The position numbers were made by a program, and so were the translations under genes. Below the pieces are notes generated by a model. It was not told the origin of the DNA and did not search any database. It was given only the letters and a program-made list of their open reading frames with translations. Shown in pieces: positions 25,201-34,635 of a DNA stretch of 64,000 nt. The stretch's first letter is position 1, and every line of letters starts with the position of its first letter. The stretch spans positions 186,001 to 250,000 of the forward strand of contig JAIXUD010000022.1 in assembly GCA_027483645.1 (NCBI GenBank), written 5' to 3'. Source of the stretch: Sphingobacteriales bacterium (GTDB lineage Bacteria > Bacteroidota > Bacteroidia > Chitinophagales > CAIOSU01).

Positions 25201-26067
25201 ATTAGAGTTAATGATGACGTTGCAGTTGGCATCCAAAAGATACAAGTAAGAGTCGAAAGTAGCTGCAGGATTGCACAAAGAGATAGTGATACCGATAGGG
25301 GTGGTAACAGTAAAGTTATAGAACACATCATTGCCAGTGCTATTAGGCCATACATTGCCGTAGCACTGGTTGCTATTGAAATGGGTAACAGTACTGCCTA
25401 CACCTATACTGCCTAAGGCTATAGCATCGGTACAGCTAGTACCCCTGGTGTAGCGCCAGTAGCTCTGTATACGTGGGCGGTACACATCATTAGCACACGC
25501 ACCTGGAGTCATTTGAACGAAACCATGGTCATAGGTTTGGCATGGTGGGCCCAAGCGATAATCAATCTGTGTTTGAAACGGGTCGGCAAAACAATCAAAG
25601 TCATCACCTTCTTGCACAACCAAAGCACAAGTAAAGTTTGGCACATAAGTACACCTTGAGCCATTATTACACGGTCCATCTTGTACATCGGATTCGTGTG
25701 CCTCCAAACGCAAATCGAAGCTGGCAGGTACACCTGGCCCTGGATAAATTTGGTTGAGCATTACATAGTTGAAATCGGTAGAGTTGGTACCGGTGTTTGA
25801 TGGTTGAAAATCCGATGTCAAACATTGTCCACCTAGCCAGCCTTGCCCTAATAAGTCGTTATTAGCCCGGGTCCATACTTTGTATGTAAGTTCATCATCG
25901 CCAAAAAGAAAGCTGAGGTCCGATGCATCGTAGAAAGTCCGCACCTCTCTCACTCTTACTTCAAGTTGAATAGGCCCATCGTTAATAACTTGGGCTTGCA
26001 ATTGCTGAAGGGAGAGCGTGGTGAAGATGGTGACGAATACGAAGAAAAGTTTGGTGATTCTTTTCAT
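22207..26067 (-). CDS. SprB-repeat cell-surface protein with T9SS type B sorting domain (2 of 3)
   Basis: A 1286-residue paralogue of the flanking proteins. It has a signal peptide, the DGPIQLEVRVREVRT N-terminal domain, the FWRYTRG-like YWRYTRGTSC domain, and about ten SprB-type repeats. Two repeat forms alternate: one with PYxYxWSGG and one with PYQFSLNGG. A closing module (SWTPQAGLSCTDCLEP) and a complete type B CTD (IPNIFSPNGDNNNDQFQFY, VRVFNRWGAQVYY, GTYVYVIDVVYANG) follow. The CTD routes it through T9SS. The number of repeats (10 against 5 and 11) is the main difference between the three paralogues, consistent with growth by internal duplication. Own terminator; not obviously in an operon with its neighbours. 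Confidence 0.93.
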   Translation of the reverse strand: MKRITKLFFVFVTIFTTLSLQQLQAQVINDGPIQLEVRVREVRTFYDASDLSFLFGDDELTYKVWTRANNDLLGQGWLGGQCLTSDFQPSNTGTNSTDFNYVMLNQIYPGPGVPASFDLRLEAHESDVQDGPCNNGSRCTYVPNFTCALVVQEGDDFDCFADPFQTQIDYRLGPPCQTYDHGFVQMTPGACANDVYRPRIQSYWRYTRGTSCTDAIALGSIGVGSTVTHFNSNQCYGNVWPNSTGNDVFYNFTVTTPIGITISLCNPAATFDSYLYLLDANCNVIINSNDNSCGNQSQIVTTICTPGTYTIVVDATSPGAQGLFTLFVSETPSAYVDFTTTSTPVSCPGGTDGTASVTTTQGFGPFTYAWAPGTLPTTSSLTGLSADTYTVTVTDVNGCARTKTIVVGTPPPFVSSTTSTNPICNGSSTGTITVTLSGGTAPYEYSADTGSTYQAGNVLSNLPAGNYAIQIRDDNNCVYIVTPAVTLVDPPASIQPNVAITNISCNGLSDGTFTSTPSNGNAPYQFSLNGASFVNNGTFSNLALGLYTLRVQDALGCLVDTSFSITQPQTLGALVSNNGSALCFGTATGTLTITGSGGTTPYQFSLNGGTPQGSNTFNGLLAGNYTIDVTDARGCTVQIFATITQPFLLDAGQLFRVDVSCNGLSDGIAVVSASGGTPPYDFSDDGITYVNNAAFSNLPGGTYRFYVRDFNGCIDSTLITVIDPAVISATATITPATCQGITDGQIVINATGGTPPYRYATAGGLFSTDSTFSNLATGTYNFSVRDVNLCEENFTFAVGVVSSIGITVTSTDVLCFGDSSGTINATGNTGNPPFQYSLNGGTLGNNGNFTNLAAGSYTVRVQDTNGCQKDTIITITSPTDLVATVVNITDAACFNVSNGAIDINVTGGTGAYTYNWSGGLPAVQDPQNVAGGNYTVTVTDGNGCDEVLAVVVGQTPPIFLNVASIDNVSCNGANDGEVDITINGGTAPYTFLWTNGATTEDINELPGGNYTVTVTDANGCSETITATVSESAALVVNATITGTVTCAGGSNGTLTVNVNGGSAPYSYSLNGAAYQVDSVFNNLVPGAYVISVRDAEGCITSTGAVSINDGSIFTLEYDDLNITLSEEDTLFAQLDPSDTPLSSISWTPQAGLSCTDCLEPVASPGETTLYTVTATDTNGCSVTTTVTVFVNDDFRLAIPNIFSPNGDNNNDQFQFYSFGAVVTEVRVFNRWGAQVYYNANQESEAAGWDGTHNGDEAQEGTYVYVIDVVYANGEKRQATGSITLIR

Positions 26068-26166
26068 AAATTAACAGGTTAGCAGGTTTATTACGTTGCG
26101 AGGTCTAAAATAGTGTTTTTTAGCTATTCTAGGGTATAATTTTCTTATTATTTACTGGCCAATTAA

Positions 26167-26219
26167 CCCACCAGAAGCAAAAAGCCCCCGCTCAGCGGGG
26201 GCTTTTTGCTTCTGGTGGG
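26167..26219 (-). terminator. 26-bp perfect palindrome, terminator of SprB-repeat gene 3
   Basis: Bases 26167-26192 and 26194-26219 are exact reverse complements around a single C at 26193. The core AGCCCCCGCT with AGCGGGGGCT carries A5/T5 runs on each side, so terminators for both strands are nested in one palindrome. It begins 10 bases past the stop at 26230. The stem is much longer than termination needs. Confidence 0.9.
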
Positions 26220-26229
26220 CATAGATAGC

Positions 26230-29200
26230 TTAGCGGACTAGTGCAACTGTACCTGTTTGAGAAAACTCTTTTCCATCTCGGAACAGGCCTTTAACATTGA
26301 ACAGATAACTATCAGGTGATAATAATTGGCCTTTGTAGGTGCCATCCCAACCTTTCAATATATCGTTGGTTTCGTAAACTTTCTCTCCCCATCGGTTAAA
26401 TATTTGGATGTCTATTTCGCTAGTAGCACTAAAGTCTATTGGCAACCAAGTATCATTTCTACCATCGCCGTTCGGTGAGAAGGCATTCGGGAAGAATATT
26501 TCGTAGCGGTTTTTAATCACCACTGCGGTTTGCATACTGCTCTCGCAACCATTGCTATCTATTAGGCTTACAGTGTAAGTGGTAGTTTCCAGAGGGGATG
26601 CGCTTGGGTTTATACAGTCTGTACAGCTCAATCCATCCGCAGGGCTCCATTGGTAAGATGCGATGCCAACAGTGTTGGTGTGCTTAGGTTCTAGTGTTAC
26701 CGAGCCGCCACGCGAGGTGAACACATAAGGATCGTCAAAGTACACTTCCCAATCTGCCGGTTCAGTAATGGTAAATGGCAATATCGCGCGGCAATTATTG
26801 GTATCCAATACCAAAACGGTATAGTCACCTGCTTCCAAATCAGCAAATGAAGGGCTACCTTGGAAAACGTTGTTCTGCACCGAGTAGATGTAGTTTGGCG
26901 TACCGCCTGTGGCATTTAGGTACAAGCGGCCATCATATCCATCATAGCAACTTACATTAAACAGGCTATCAATGGTTACTGTCAATTGGGCTGGGCCGTT
27001 AATATTGCCGCTAGCGGTTACGCTACAGTTGTTACCATCCGTAATTGTTACTGAAATTGGGCCTGCACCTAGGCTATTGGCTACTACTGTATTTTGCCCG
27101 TCGCTCCAGTTATAGATGTAGTTTGGCGTACCTCCGTTTAGGGTAGTGGTGGCCATGCCATCCTCATCGCCAAAGCAGGTTACATCAGTAGTATTGATGG
27201 TTAAGCTAAGGGCGGTAGCCTCTTGCACTTCATAGCTAAAGGTGGCCGAGCAACCTTGTACATCGGTAATGGTAACATCATATAAACCACCTGAAAGACC
27301 TGTAATGTTATTTGAGTTGGCATTAGCTGGGCTCCAATTAAAGGTGTAAGGTTGTGTTCCTCCAGTTACTGCAAGGTCAATACTGCCATCAGCAGTTCCA
27401 TTGCAAGGCAGATCAACAATGGTGGCAACCGCTATTATTTCGCTGGCATTTGATAGGGTGATGGTATCCGTTTTTACACAGCCTTGCACATCGGTAACAA
27501 TAGCCGTATAAGTGCCAGATCCTACGTTACTCAGGTTTGGTGTAGTTGCGCCGTTGCTCCATAAGTAGGTGTATGGAGGGGTTCCACCACTAGCTATAAG
27601 CACTATGCTACCATTTGCAAGGCCTGGGCAGCCCGGGTTAGTACCACTAAGGAACGTGGCCAAAGGTTGCGGCTCAATTATGGCAGTATTGGCACTCGCG
27701 GATACACAGTTCTGAGCATCGCGAACGCTTAGTTGATAGAAACCTGCCGGTAGGTTTACAAGGTCTTCATTGCTGCTTCCGTTGGTCCATAGGTAGGTAT
27801 ATGGTTGCGTACCACCGGTTACATCTACACTTATGGCACCATCGCTACCACCACTACAACTTACATCTACGGTATTAGTTATGGTTGCGGTTAACGTGCC
27901 TGGTTCTGCTATCGTAACACTAGTTGAATCCGAACAACCATTTGGGTCGGTTACCGTTACGGCGTAAGTGCCTGCTGGCAGGTTGGTTGGGTTTTGTCCT
28001 GTTACTGCTGGGTTCGACCAGTTGTAAGTGTAGTTCACCCCTGTACCACCGCTTACCGTTAACGCTATAGCGCCCGTGGCATTGCCATTGCAATCAGCAT
28101 TGGTAGTTGAAGCCACGGTTACTTCCACTTTCGGATCGGTAAACAATACGGCAAAATCAAAGTATAAGCAGCTGTTGCTATCAGTAATTAGCACACCATA
28201 CACTCCATCCCCTAGGCCATATATATCCTTGGTTGTTTCTGCATTCGTCCATGCGTAGGTGTAAGGGGTGGTGCCACCAGTTACTGCCAGTTCAATGAAG
28301 CCGTCAGTTTGGGCAAAGCATGTAGGGTTTTGCGTCGTCCAAATAATGTTCAGCGGTGCAGGCTCATTAAGGGTTTGGGTGGTGATGGTGGTACATCCTT
28401 GGGCATCAGTTACAGTAAGGGTATAAGTGCCGGCACTTACATTTAGTAAGTTAGGGTTAGTACGGCCATTGCTCCACAAGTATGTATATGGAGGGGTGCC
28501 GCCGTTTGTAATGGTAGTAATGATGCCATCGCTGCCGCCGTTGCAGCTAAGTTGCAGCGTGTCAATAATTGCAGTTTCCAATAATGTAGGCTCGGTAATG
28601 TTATAGATGCCAATTACGAAACAACTGTCTTGGTCATAAGCGGTTACGCTGTATTGCCCCGGTGCTAGGTTGGCAACATCTTCAGTAGTTGGGCCATGAG
28701 ACCAATTATATGTATATGGCAAGTTACCACCTGCTAGCGATAGGTTTATGTATCCATCGGCAACGCCATTACAGGTTACATTGCGCACCGTATCTAGCGT
28801 AAGGATAATTTGAGTATTGGTACCTATGGTTACCGAATCAGTAATCACACAACCGTTATCGTCAATTACATTTACCGAGTAGGTTCCAGCGCCGAGCGCC
28901 ACTGCGGTTTGAGTTGCCTGTAGCGGGAAGGTTATCCATAGATAAGTATAAGGCGGGGTGCCACCACTAGGTATGGCAGTGGCCGTGCCATCGGTATAGC
29001 CACTACATTGTACATTGGTAGCGCTTAGGCTTACTTGCAGCGGGGTAGGTTCAGTAATGGTTACACTTTCGGTTACCGTACAACCTTTAAAATCAGTTAC
29101 TGTTACCGAGTGTACGCCTGGTGCTAGGCCGTAAACCGAATCGGTAGTAGTACCTCCAGTACCCGATGACCATAAATAGCTATATGGTGGGAAGCCTCCA

Positions 29201-30366
29201 TTTACGTTGGTTTTTGCCCAACCATCATCAGCGCCAAAACACAATACATCACCCTTCACAATAGGGGCGCGGAAGGTGAAGTTGGTGTCTTCGGTCAAAT
29301 TAAGAGTAAAGGTACCTTGTGCATTTGCAGTATTGCCATCCACCACTAGGAAATAAGTACCAGGCTGACAAAGGTAATATGATACCGTTGACTGGTTGCC
29401 GCAACCATCGTTATTTGATGTTTCTACGGTACAGTTCGGGTTCAATAAGTAGAGCTGGCTATCAAACTGGGCGCCGTTTACGCCGCAAAGGCTGGCATTG
29501 ATACCTAGTGGGCCAGTAAGCGTGAAGCTGTAGAATACGTCATTACCCGGGCTATTCGGGAAGTTGTTGTTGTAACAGGTATTGTTGTTGAAGTGGGTGA
29601 TTTGGGTACCGGCATACATGGTACCTAAGTCGATAGCATCGGCACAACTGTTGCCCCTGGTGTAGCGGAAAAACGTTTCAATCCGGGGGCGATAAAAATT
29701 ATTAGTGCAACCACTACCTTGCACATAGCCATGGTCGAACCACAAACAGGGCGATATGCGCTGCATGGTGGTTGAATCTAAGCGATAGTCAAGTTGAGGT
29801 TGGAATGGGTTTGCATTGCATCGCAAATCATCTTCTTCATCAAATAGACAGCCAAAAAGATTTAGGCAGCAAACACTGGTTTCGTAGGTGCACCTGCTGC
29901 CAGTGCTTCCGCAAGCGGTTACGCCGCTTATCAAAGCAAAATCCGTAGGTACATCATCTTCCCAAGCATCTAATCTAAGAGATGCATATTGAGGAACAAT
30001 ATTGGTTGGGTAGGTGTAGTTAAAAAGTACTGTGTTATAATCGGGCGTAAAATCAGGGCCACCGTTCAGCATTTGCAAGCTGGGCTGCCTGCACGTGCCG
30101 CCTTGCCATCCCAAACCGCTTACGCCTGAATTATCTTGTGCCCAGATAAATATGGTAAGTTCATCATCTTCAAAATTAGACAGCCCCAACGAGCCTACAC
30201 TTAGATTCAAATCAGAAGAACTGTTGCCACTATACCTAATCCTTACATCGCGCAGGCGTATTTGTAGCTGGATAGGTCCATCACCATAAGACTGTGCAAT
30301 GGCAATTGGAAGATCCACTAAACATAGGGTGACCAATATTAGCAGGAAGGCAAGACGTTGTTTCAT
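26230..30366 (-). CDS. SprB-repeat cell-surface protein with T9SS type B sorting domain (3 of 3)
   Basis: The largest paralogue, 1378 residues. After the signal peptide comes the DGPIQLQIRLRDVRI domain, including SVCCLNLFGCLFDEEDD which is shared almost word for word with protein 1. Then comes the FFRYTRGNSC domain with HFNNNTCYNNNF, and eleven SprB-type repeats (for example CFGADDGWAKTNVNGG, CNGGSDGIITTITNGG). The end is a SWSPADGLSC-like module (YQWSPADGLSCTDC) and a type B CTD (FPNAFSPNGDGRNDTWLP, IQIFNRWGEKVYE). Proteins of this kind are exported by T9SS and, in gliding Bacteroidota, SprB moves along the surface. Whether this strain glides cannot be told here. Confidence 0.93.
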   Translation of the reverse strand: MKQRLAFLLILVTLCLVDLPIAIAQSYGDGPIQLQIRLRDVRIRYSGNSSSDLNLSVGSLGLSNFEDDELTIFIWAQDNSGVSGLGWQGGTCRQPSLQMLNGGPDFTPDYNTVLFNYTYPTNIVPQYASLRLDAWEDDVPTDFALISGVTACGSTGSRCTYETSVCCLNLFGCLFDEEDDLRCNANPFQPQLDYRLDSTTMQRISPCLWFDHGYVQGSGCTNNFYRPRIETFFRYTRGNSCADAIDLGTMYAGTQITHFNNNTCYNNNFPNSPGNDVFYSFTLTGPLGINASLCGVNGAQFDSQLYLLNPNCTVETSNNDGCGNQSTVSYYLCQPGTYFLVVDGNTANAQGTFTLNLTEDTNFTFRAPIVKGDVLCFGADDGWAKTNVNGGFPPYSYLWSSGTGGTTTDSVYGLAPGVHSVTVTDFKGCTVTESVTITEPTPLQVSLSATNVQCSGYTDGTATAIPSGGTPPYTYLWITFPLQATQTAVALGAGTYSVNVIDDNGCVITDSVTIGTNTQIILTLDTVRNVTCNGVADGYINLSLAGGNLPYTYNWSHGPTTEDVANLAPGQYSVTAYDQDSCFVIGIYNITEPTLLETAIIDTLQLSCNGGSDGIITTITNGGTPPYTYLWSNGRTNPNLLNVSAGTYTLTVTDAQGCTTITTQTLNEPAPLNIIWTTQNPTCFAQTDGFIELAVTGGTTPYTYAWTNAETTKDIYGLGDGVYGVLITDSNSCLYFDFAVLFTDPKVEVTVASTTNADCNGNATGAIALTVSGGTGVNYTYNWSNPAVTGQNPTNLPAGTYAVTVTDPNGCSDSTSVTIAEPGTLTATITNTVDVSCSGGSDGAISVDVTGGTQPYTYLWTNGSSNEDLVNLPAGFYQLSVRDAQNCVSASANTAIIEPQPLATFLSGTNPGCPGLANGSIVLIASGGTPPYTYLWSNGATTPNLSNVGSGTYTAIVTDVQGCVKTDTITLSNASEIIAVATIVDLPCNGTADGSIDLAVTGGTQPYTFNWSPANANSNNITGLSGGLYDVTITDVQGCSATFSYEVQEATALSLTINTTDVTCFGDEDGMATTTLNGGTPNYIYNWSDGQNTVVANSLGAGPISVTITDGNNCSVTASGNINGPAQLTVTIDSLFNVSCYDGYDGRLYLNATGGTPNYIYSVQNNVFQGSPSFADLEAGDYTVLVLDTNNCRAILPFTITEPADWEVYFDDPYVFTSRGGSVTLEPKHTNTVGIASYQWSPADGLSCTDCINPSASPLETTTYTVSLIDSNGCESSMQTAVVIKNRYEIFFPNAFSPNGDGRNDTWLPIDFSATSEIDIQIFNRWGEKVYETNDILKGWDGTYKGQLLSPDSYLFNVKGLFRDGKEFSQTGTVALVR

Positions 30367-30494
30367 AGCAGGTTGTCTCGGCGATAAAGACTGGGTTGCA
30401 AAATAACCAATTGGTTGTAGCAGGTACGGGGCTTACCTACTACAAACTGCCTGTAAGATACGAACTTGATTTTAATCTGCCAAGAGTCTCCATA

Positions 30495-32822
30495 TCAAAT
30501 ATTAATTTTATACTGAACAACAAAGTTCAGAGGAGCTTCCATACGTGCCGGGCGATAAGATATTTCGCTGTTCAATACGTTATTTACTATAAAGCTAATT
30601 TTCCCATATTTATTCAGTGAATAGCCCATGCGAAGGTTAAGCAGGAAGGCGCCCTTGTCATTCTCAGCCCTGTATTGCTCTAGCCCTGGTATATATGCCA
30701 CAAATATAACGTCCACTTTTTCTACGCTGCCATAAAAGCGGGTATCGATACCCCAAATGAACTGCTTGTACTCAATTTCAATGTCGTTTTTCACCGAATG
30801 GCGCATACGGTACTTTAGCAATGGAGCTAGTACATCCTCGTCATCAGAACCGATACTTTTGAAAAATTTGCCCAAGAAAGTGCCCACATTGCTTACTTCA
30901 GGGTTTTTGGCCAAATCTACTCCATAAGTGTAGGTGTACCCACCTTGCCAACGTAAGGTTACGTTATCGTTAATTTTGCCTTCGCCAAATAGCGATACCT
31001 CGAAACCGGCAATACGGGCACGGCTTACATTGACCGCTTTAAAGCCAATAAAGTCACCAGGTGAGCTACCTTCTGGAAGTGGATCGGGTATATATACGTC
31101 GAAAGTAAACTCTGTCATATCCCAATATTCCATCCAGAACATCGAAACATCGGCAAAGGCTAAAAACTTACCGATTTGAAAACCTTGTTTCAACCCAATC
31201 TCGCTATTGAAGCCATACTCTGGCTTTAAATCGGGGTTGGAGAAGATGTTGATGCCTTCCAAGGTTTCGTCGATAAACCTTTCAGCAATGCTTGGGAAAC
31301 GGAAGCCTTGGCCAAACGAACCGCGCAAATAGGTTGCTTTTCCAGCTTGATAGTTAATACCAACCGATCCTACTGGCCTGCCATTGGAAGTAGTAGTATC
31401 TAGCTTGAAGTATTCATAACGGAAACCAGCAGTTAGATTCACTCGGCCTATTTTTTGGTCGAGCTGGGCATATGCAGCCATGTTGTAGCCATTGTGGCTT
31501 CCAAAGGCATCATCATTCAGGTTGAAACGTTGCACCAGATAACCGGCTGTGGTAGTTAACCCTAGGCGATACTTTCGCTGGTATTGGTACTCGCCAAGTA
31601 CTTGGTCGGCAATATTGTTGTCACCAGTAAAGTTTAGGTTAACGTGGTAGTAGCGGAACCGCAAGGTATGTTTGTTGCCTGCTTTATCAAAGTAGTTTAC
31701 CCAAGGGTCAATCATTACACTACGTCGGCGTTGTGCGCTAATGGAACCGCGGTCGTTATTACCATCGCTGCCAAATGCTATGTAGGCGCTGGTTTCGGCG
31801 TTTTTCCAAAAGAAATAGTCCCCTTCTTGGCTATCCATTAAGTTGGCTAATACACCATATGAAAGGCCTTTTGCGTTAACGGGCCTATGGCGGTACTGTA
31901 GGGTAAGGCGTGTGTGGCCCACATCTAGAGATCGGATAAATCCGATTGTTTTGTTGTAGCTGCCACCAATCGATAGATCGTGTGCGCCGATGCGCTGCTT
32001 GGTACTAAACTGCCCACCGTAGCGCACTGGGTTGTTAGCGGCCTCGGTCCACCAGGCATAATCTTTATTACGAGGTTTGGCATATGCATTATAGTAAATA
32101 AGGGCCTCGGTTTTGGGCTCATTGGTGGCGTAGCCTGTCCGCACATTTACCACCCCGTTAAGGGCTGAGGCACCATACAGCGCTGATGAGGCCGATTTTG
32201 TAACCTCTACTTGATCTACTATTTCAAGCGGCACAAAGTTCCAGCGTATTTCTCCACGGTCAACGCTCATTAAGGGTAAATCATTGATAAGTAGCAGTAC
32301 CCTGCTACCCGCGCCGAATGAGTAGCCACTGCCACCACGTATGGTTACTTGGTTGTCGAATATGGTTACACCAGCTACCTTATCAATCGCTTCGGCAAGA
32401 GTTACACTATTGGTATTGTCAATTAGGTCGCTTCTCAGTATTTCGATGCTCACTGTTTCCTCGGGTAGGCGGCGCTCGGTTTTGGAGCCGCTCACCGTTA
32501 CCAAGTTTAGCTCTTCTGCACCTTCAAGCAAGCGTATGTCGAATGTTATTGTTTCGCCATCCTTAGCCCTGCCGTCTTTTTCTAGGTCTTTATAGCCTAG
32601 GAAGCGATAAGTAAGTTTAAACGTACCTTCTGGAACAGTAAGGCTGTAATTGCCATCTATATCGGTAGTAGTACCGGTGGAGTCATCCAACATAACACTT
32701 ACGCCAGGCAAGGTTTCCTTGGTCTTTTGGTCGTAAATAGTCCCTTTAATTACAGCCGTTTGAGCGAATAAGATTGAAGGTATTAGGCAAACGAATAGGG
32801 TGAAAAAGTGCACCTGTTTCAC
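30495..32822 (-). CDS. TonB-dependent outer-membrane receptor
   Basis: The 775-residue product has a signal peptide, a carboxypeptidase-regulatory-like domain (about 22-108: VIKGTIYDQKTKETLPGVSV, DIDGNYSLTVPEG), a plug domain (about 115-235: VTIRGGSGYSFGAGSRVLL, VEVTKSASSALYGASALNG) and a barrel. The late FRFPSIAERF and NPDLKPEYG motifs are typical of siderophore, metal or vitamin receptors. It takes up a bound substrate through the outer membrane with energy from TonB/ExbBD. No SusD partner is next to it, so it is probably not a glycan SusC. Neither a substrate nor a regulatory site is evident. Confidence 0.93.
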   Translation of the reverse strand: MKQVHFFTLFVCLIPSILFAQTAVIKGTIYDQKTKETLPGVSVMLDDSTGTTTDIDGNYSLTVPEGTFKLTYRFLGYKDLEKDGRAKDGETITFDIRLLEGAEELNLVTVSGSKTERRLPEETVSIEILRSDLIDNTNSVTLAEAIDKVAGVTIFDNQVTIRGGSGYSFGAGSRVLLLINDLPLMSVDRGEIRWNFVPLEIVDQVEVTKSASSALYGASALNGVVNVRTGYATNEPKTEALIYYNAYAKPRNKDYAWWTEAANNPVRYGGQFSTKQRIGAHDLSIGGSYNKTIGFIRSLDVGHTRLTLQYRHRPVNAKGLSYGVLANLMDSQEGDYFFWKNAETSAYIAFGSDGNNDRGSISAQRRRSVMIDPWVNYFDKAGNKHTLRFRYYHVNLNFTGDNNIADQVLGEYQYQRKYRLGLTTTAGYLVQRFNLNDDAFGSHNGYNMAAYAQLDQKIGRVNLTAGFRYEYFKLDTTTSNGRPVGSVGINYQAGKATYLRGSFGQGFRFPSIAERFIDETLEGINIFSNPDLKPEYGFNSEIGLKQGFQIGKFLAFADVSMFWMEYWDMTEFTFDVYIPDPLPEGSSPGDFIGFKAVNVSRARIAGFEVSLFGEGKINDNVTLRWQGGYTYTYGVDLAKNPEVSNVGTFLGKFFKSIGSDDEDVLAPLLKYRMRHSVKNDIEIEYKQFIWGIDTRFYGSVEKVDVIFVAYIPGLEQYRAENDKGAFLLNLRMGYSLNKYGKISFIVNNVLNSEISYRPARMEAPLNFVVQYKINI

Positions 32823-32875
32823 GATCGGATTTTTTAGTAAGACCCTTTTGGATAAGGGTGAATTTTGTCCCAGTG

Positions 32876-32883
32876 CAAAGCTA
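32876..32883 (-). promoter_or_regulatory. Promoter -7 box of the TonB receptor gene
   Basis: TAGCTTTG on the minus strand, an exact TANNTTTG match 54 bases before the start. The rest of the 32823-33108 gap shows no further gene. Confidence 0.4.
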
Positions 32884-33082
32884 CAGAATAATCAATCAGT
32901 TATTAAAACGCAAGTTAGTAACATCGGTTGCCTCATTTGATAAGTTTCTATATAATTCACTGTTAAACAGGGACTATAGAAATGTACACAACGCCTGAAG
33001 TTTCCGTATTGATAATATTCGTTTATTGGTGTGACGAAAATGGGATGGGTGATATTGTAAGTGACGGGAGAAAAACGAAGAC

Positions 33083-33105
33083 GAAATGAAAAAAGCCAGT
33101 AGGCT
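33083..33105 (-). terminator. Weak terminator of the PhoD gene
   Basis: On the minus strand AGCC-TACT-GGCT is followed by TTTTTT. The stem is only 4 bp, but the T run directly follows and it lies just past the stop at 33109. Confidence 0.35.
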
Positions 33106-33108
33106 CAA

Positions 33109-34635
33109 TTACTCTGTAGGAGTGGCCCTAAGCTGCCAATCCCATCTATTGGCCCCGTCGCGCACTTGCAACCCAATGCCGAATTGCTCTTGCGTAGTGG
33201 GGTAAAGGATAGGTGAGTACCACATTTCGGCTATGATGCGGTCGGGCGTAATGTCCAGTATGCCGTAGCCGTGCTGTATAAAATCGGTAAATACATGGTG
33301 AGGGTTGGTGCGCATGCTCACTTTGCGGATGACTTCTATGGCGGGTTTAGGAACACCAGCCTCATCAAAATTGCCGCGGCTAATACTGCCTGTTAATATC
33401 TCCACCCCTATTGAACCTTTGCCCGTGCGGCGCTTATACACCTTCCGGCTATGTGGGCTGGGGGAGAGGTTCATGGCAAAGGTCATGTGCATATCGCCGC
33501 TTAGCACTACTAGATTATTAATGGCGCTATCAGCAAAGAATTGCAACAAAGCATCGCGCTCTTCGTGGTAGCCATCAAAGCTACTATCATCCCAAAAAGT
33601 ACCGTCGCCAGGCAGCCCTAGCCACTTAGGTATTCCTTTGCTATACCAGCCGCCAATCATCTTTTGGCTGCCAATTACCTTCCATTTAGCGGTGGATGCG
33701 GTTACTTCGTTCTTCAACCATTGCAACTGCGCCTTACCCATAAAGGTACGGTCTTGCCCTTCGGTAATCACGTAGCTATCCATATCCAGCATAAACAAAT
33801 CGAACAGCCCGCCGAAGGAAAACTTGCGATAGATGCGGTATGGCTCTTCTAATGTTACCTCGCGTATGGGCAGATACTCAAAGAAGGCTTGCTTAGCTTG
33901 TTTGTCAATTTCAGGTTTGCGTACCTCAATATCATGGTTGTCCCAAATGGCGATCCACGTTTGCTGCTGGCGGGCATAGCGCAGGTCTGGGTCAGCCAGG
34001 TAATATCTATGCCGCTCTCGGAAGGTAGCAAGATCATTTGGGTTTTTTGGATAAGGAGATGGCACCCTATATTGCTCGCTTTTGTCCACAAAATCATAAA
34101 TGTAGTCGCCCAGGTGTACTACCACATCTAGATCGTTGCGCTCACCAATCCTTCTATAGGCGTTGAAAAAACCGGAGTAAACGCTGCTGCAGCTCATGCT
34201 AGCGATTCGGAAATGGGTAGCACCTTCAGCTGGTGCGGTTTTAGCACGGCCGATGGGGGAGTAGTTATCATCAGGGGAAATGAACCGATAATAATAGTAT
34301 GTACCTGGCTTTAATCCATCAGCATCTACCTTTACGGTAAAATCTTTTGAGCTAGAGGTTTCAGTGCCACCACTGTTTACTAGGTTTTTGAAGGTGCTAT
34401 CACTAGCCATTTCCCACCTTACTTGTAGAGGGCTTAAGTCAGCATTGGGGCTGATGCGGGTCCAGATGATTACCCTATCGGTAAGGGGGTCGCCACTGGT
34501 TACGCCAAATAGGAAAGGGGCGTGGGCAGTATCTAAATAGATGTTAGCAGGGAATGAATCAACCGAGGGCAGCTCTTTTTGAGCAAGGAGACCAAGTGAA
34601 ACGAGTAACGATAATATGATTGTTATTGGCTTCAC
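33109..34635 (-). CDS. phoD: PhoD-like alkaline phosphatase
   Basis: A 508-residue exported phosphatase that would release phosphate from mono- or diesters using Fe/Ca. It has a signal peptide (to about residue 18), the PhoD N-terminal Ig-like domain (FLFGVTSGDPLTDRVIIWTRI), then the metallophosphatase domain with metal-ligand motifs VVVHLGDYIYDF, IAIWDNHDIEV and VVLSGDMHMTF. Length fits the family. Its start overlaps the stop of the gene upstream by four bases (ATGA), so the two are translationally coupled. No Pho box could be identified. Confidence 0.92.
   Translation of the reverse strand: MKPITIILSLLVSLGLLAQKELPSVDSFPANIYLDTAHAPFLFGVTSGDPLTDRVIIWTRISPNADLSPLQVRWEMASDSTFKNLVNSGGTETSSSKDFTVKVDADGLKPGTYYYYRFISPDDNYSPIGRAKTAPAEGATHFRIASMSCSSVYSGFFNAYRRIGERNDLDVVVHLGDYIYDFVDKSEQYRVPSPYPKNPNDLATFRERHRYYLADPDLRYARQQQTWIAIWDNHDIEVRKPEIDKQAKQAFFEYLPIREVTLEEPYRIYRKFSFGGLFDLFMLDMDSYVITEGQDRTFMGKAQLQWLKNEVTASTAKWKVIGSQKMIGGWYSKGIPKWLGLPGDGTFWDDSSFDGYHEERDALLQFFADSAINNLVVLSGDMHMTFAMNLSPSPHSRKVYKRRTGKGSIGVEILTGSISRGNFDEAGVPKPAIEVIRKVSMRTNPHHVFTDFIQHGYGILDITPDRIIAEMWYSPILYPTTQEQFGIGLQVRDGANRWDWQLRATPTE

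Noticed and set aside
22237-30289. Many open frames on the plus strand opposite the SprB-repeat genes
   Set aside because: They follow from the low-complexity Thr/Gly/Asn codons of the repeat proteins on the other strand and show no protein-like composition or family motifs.
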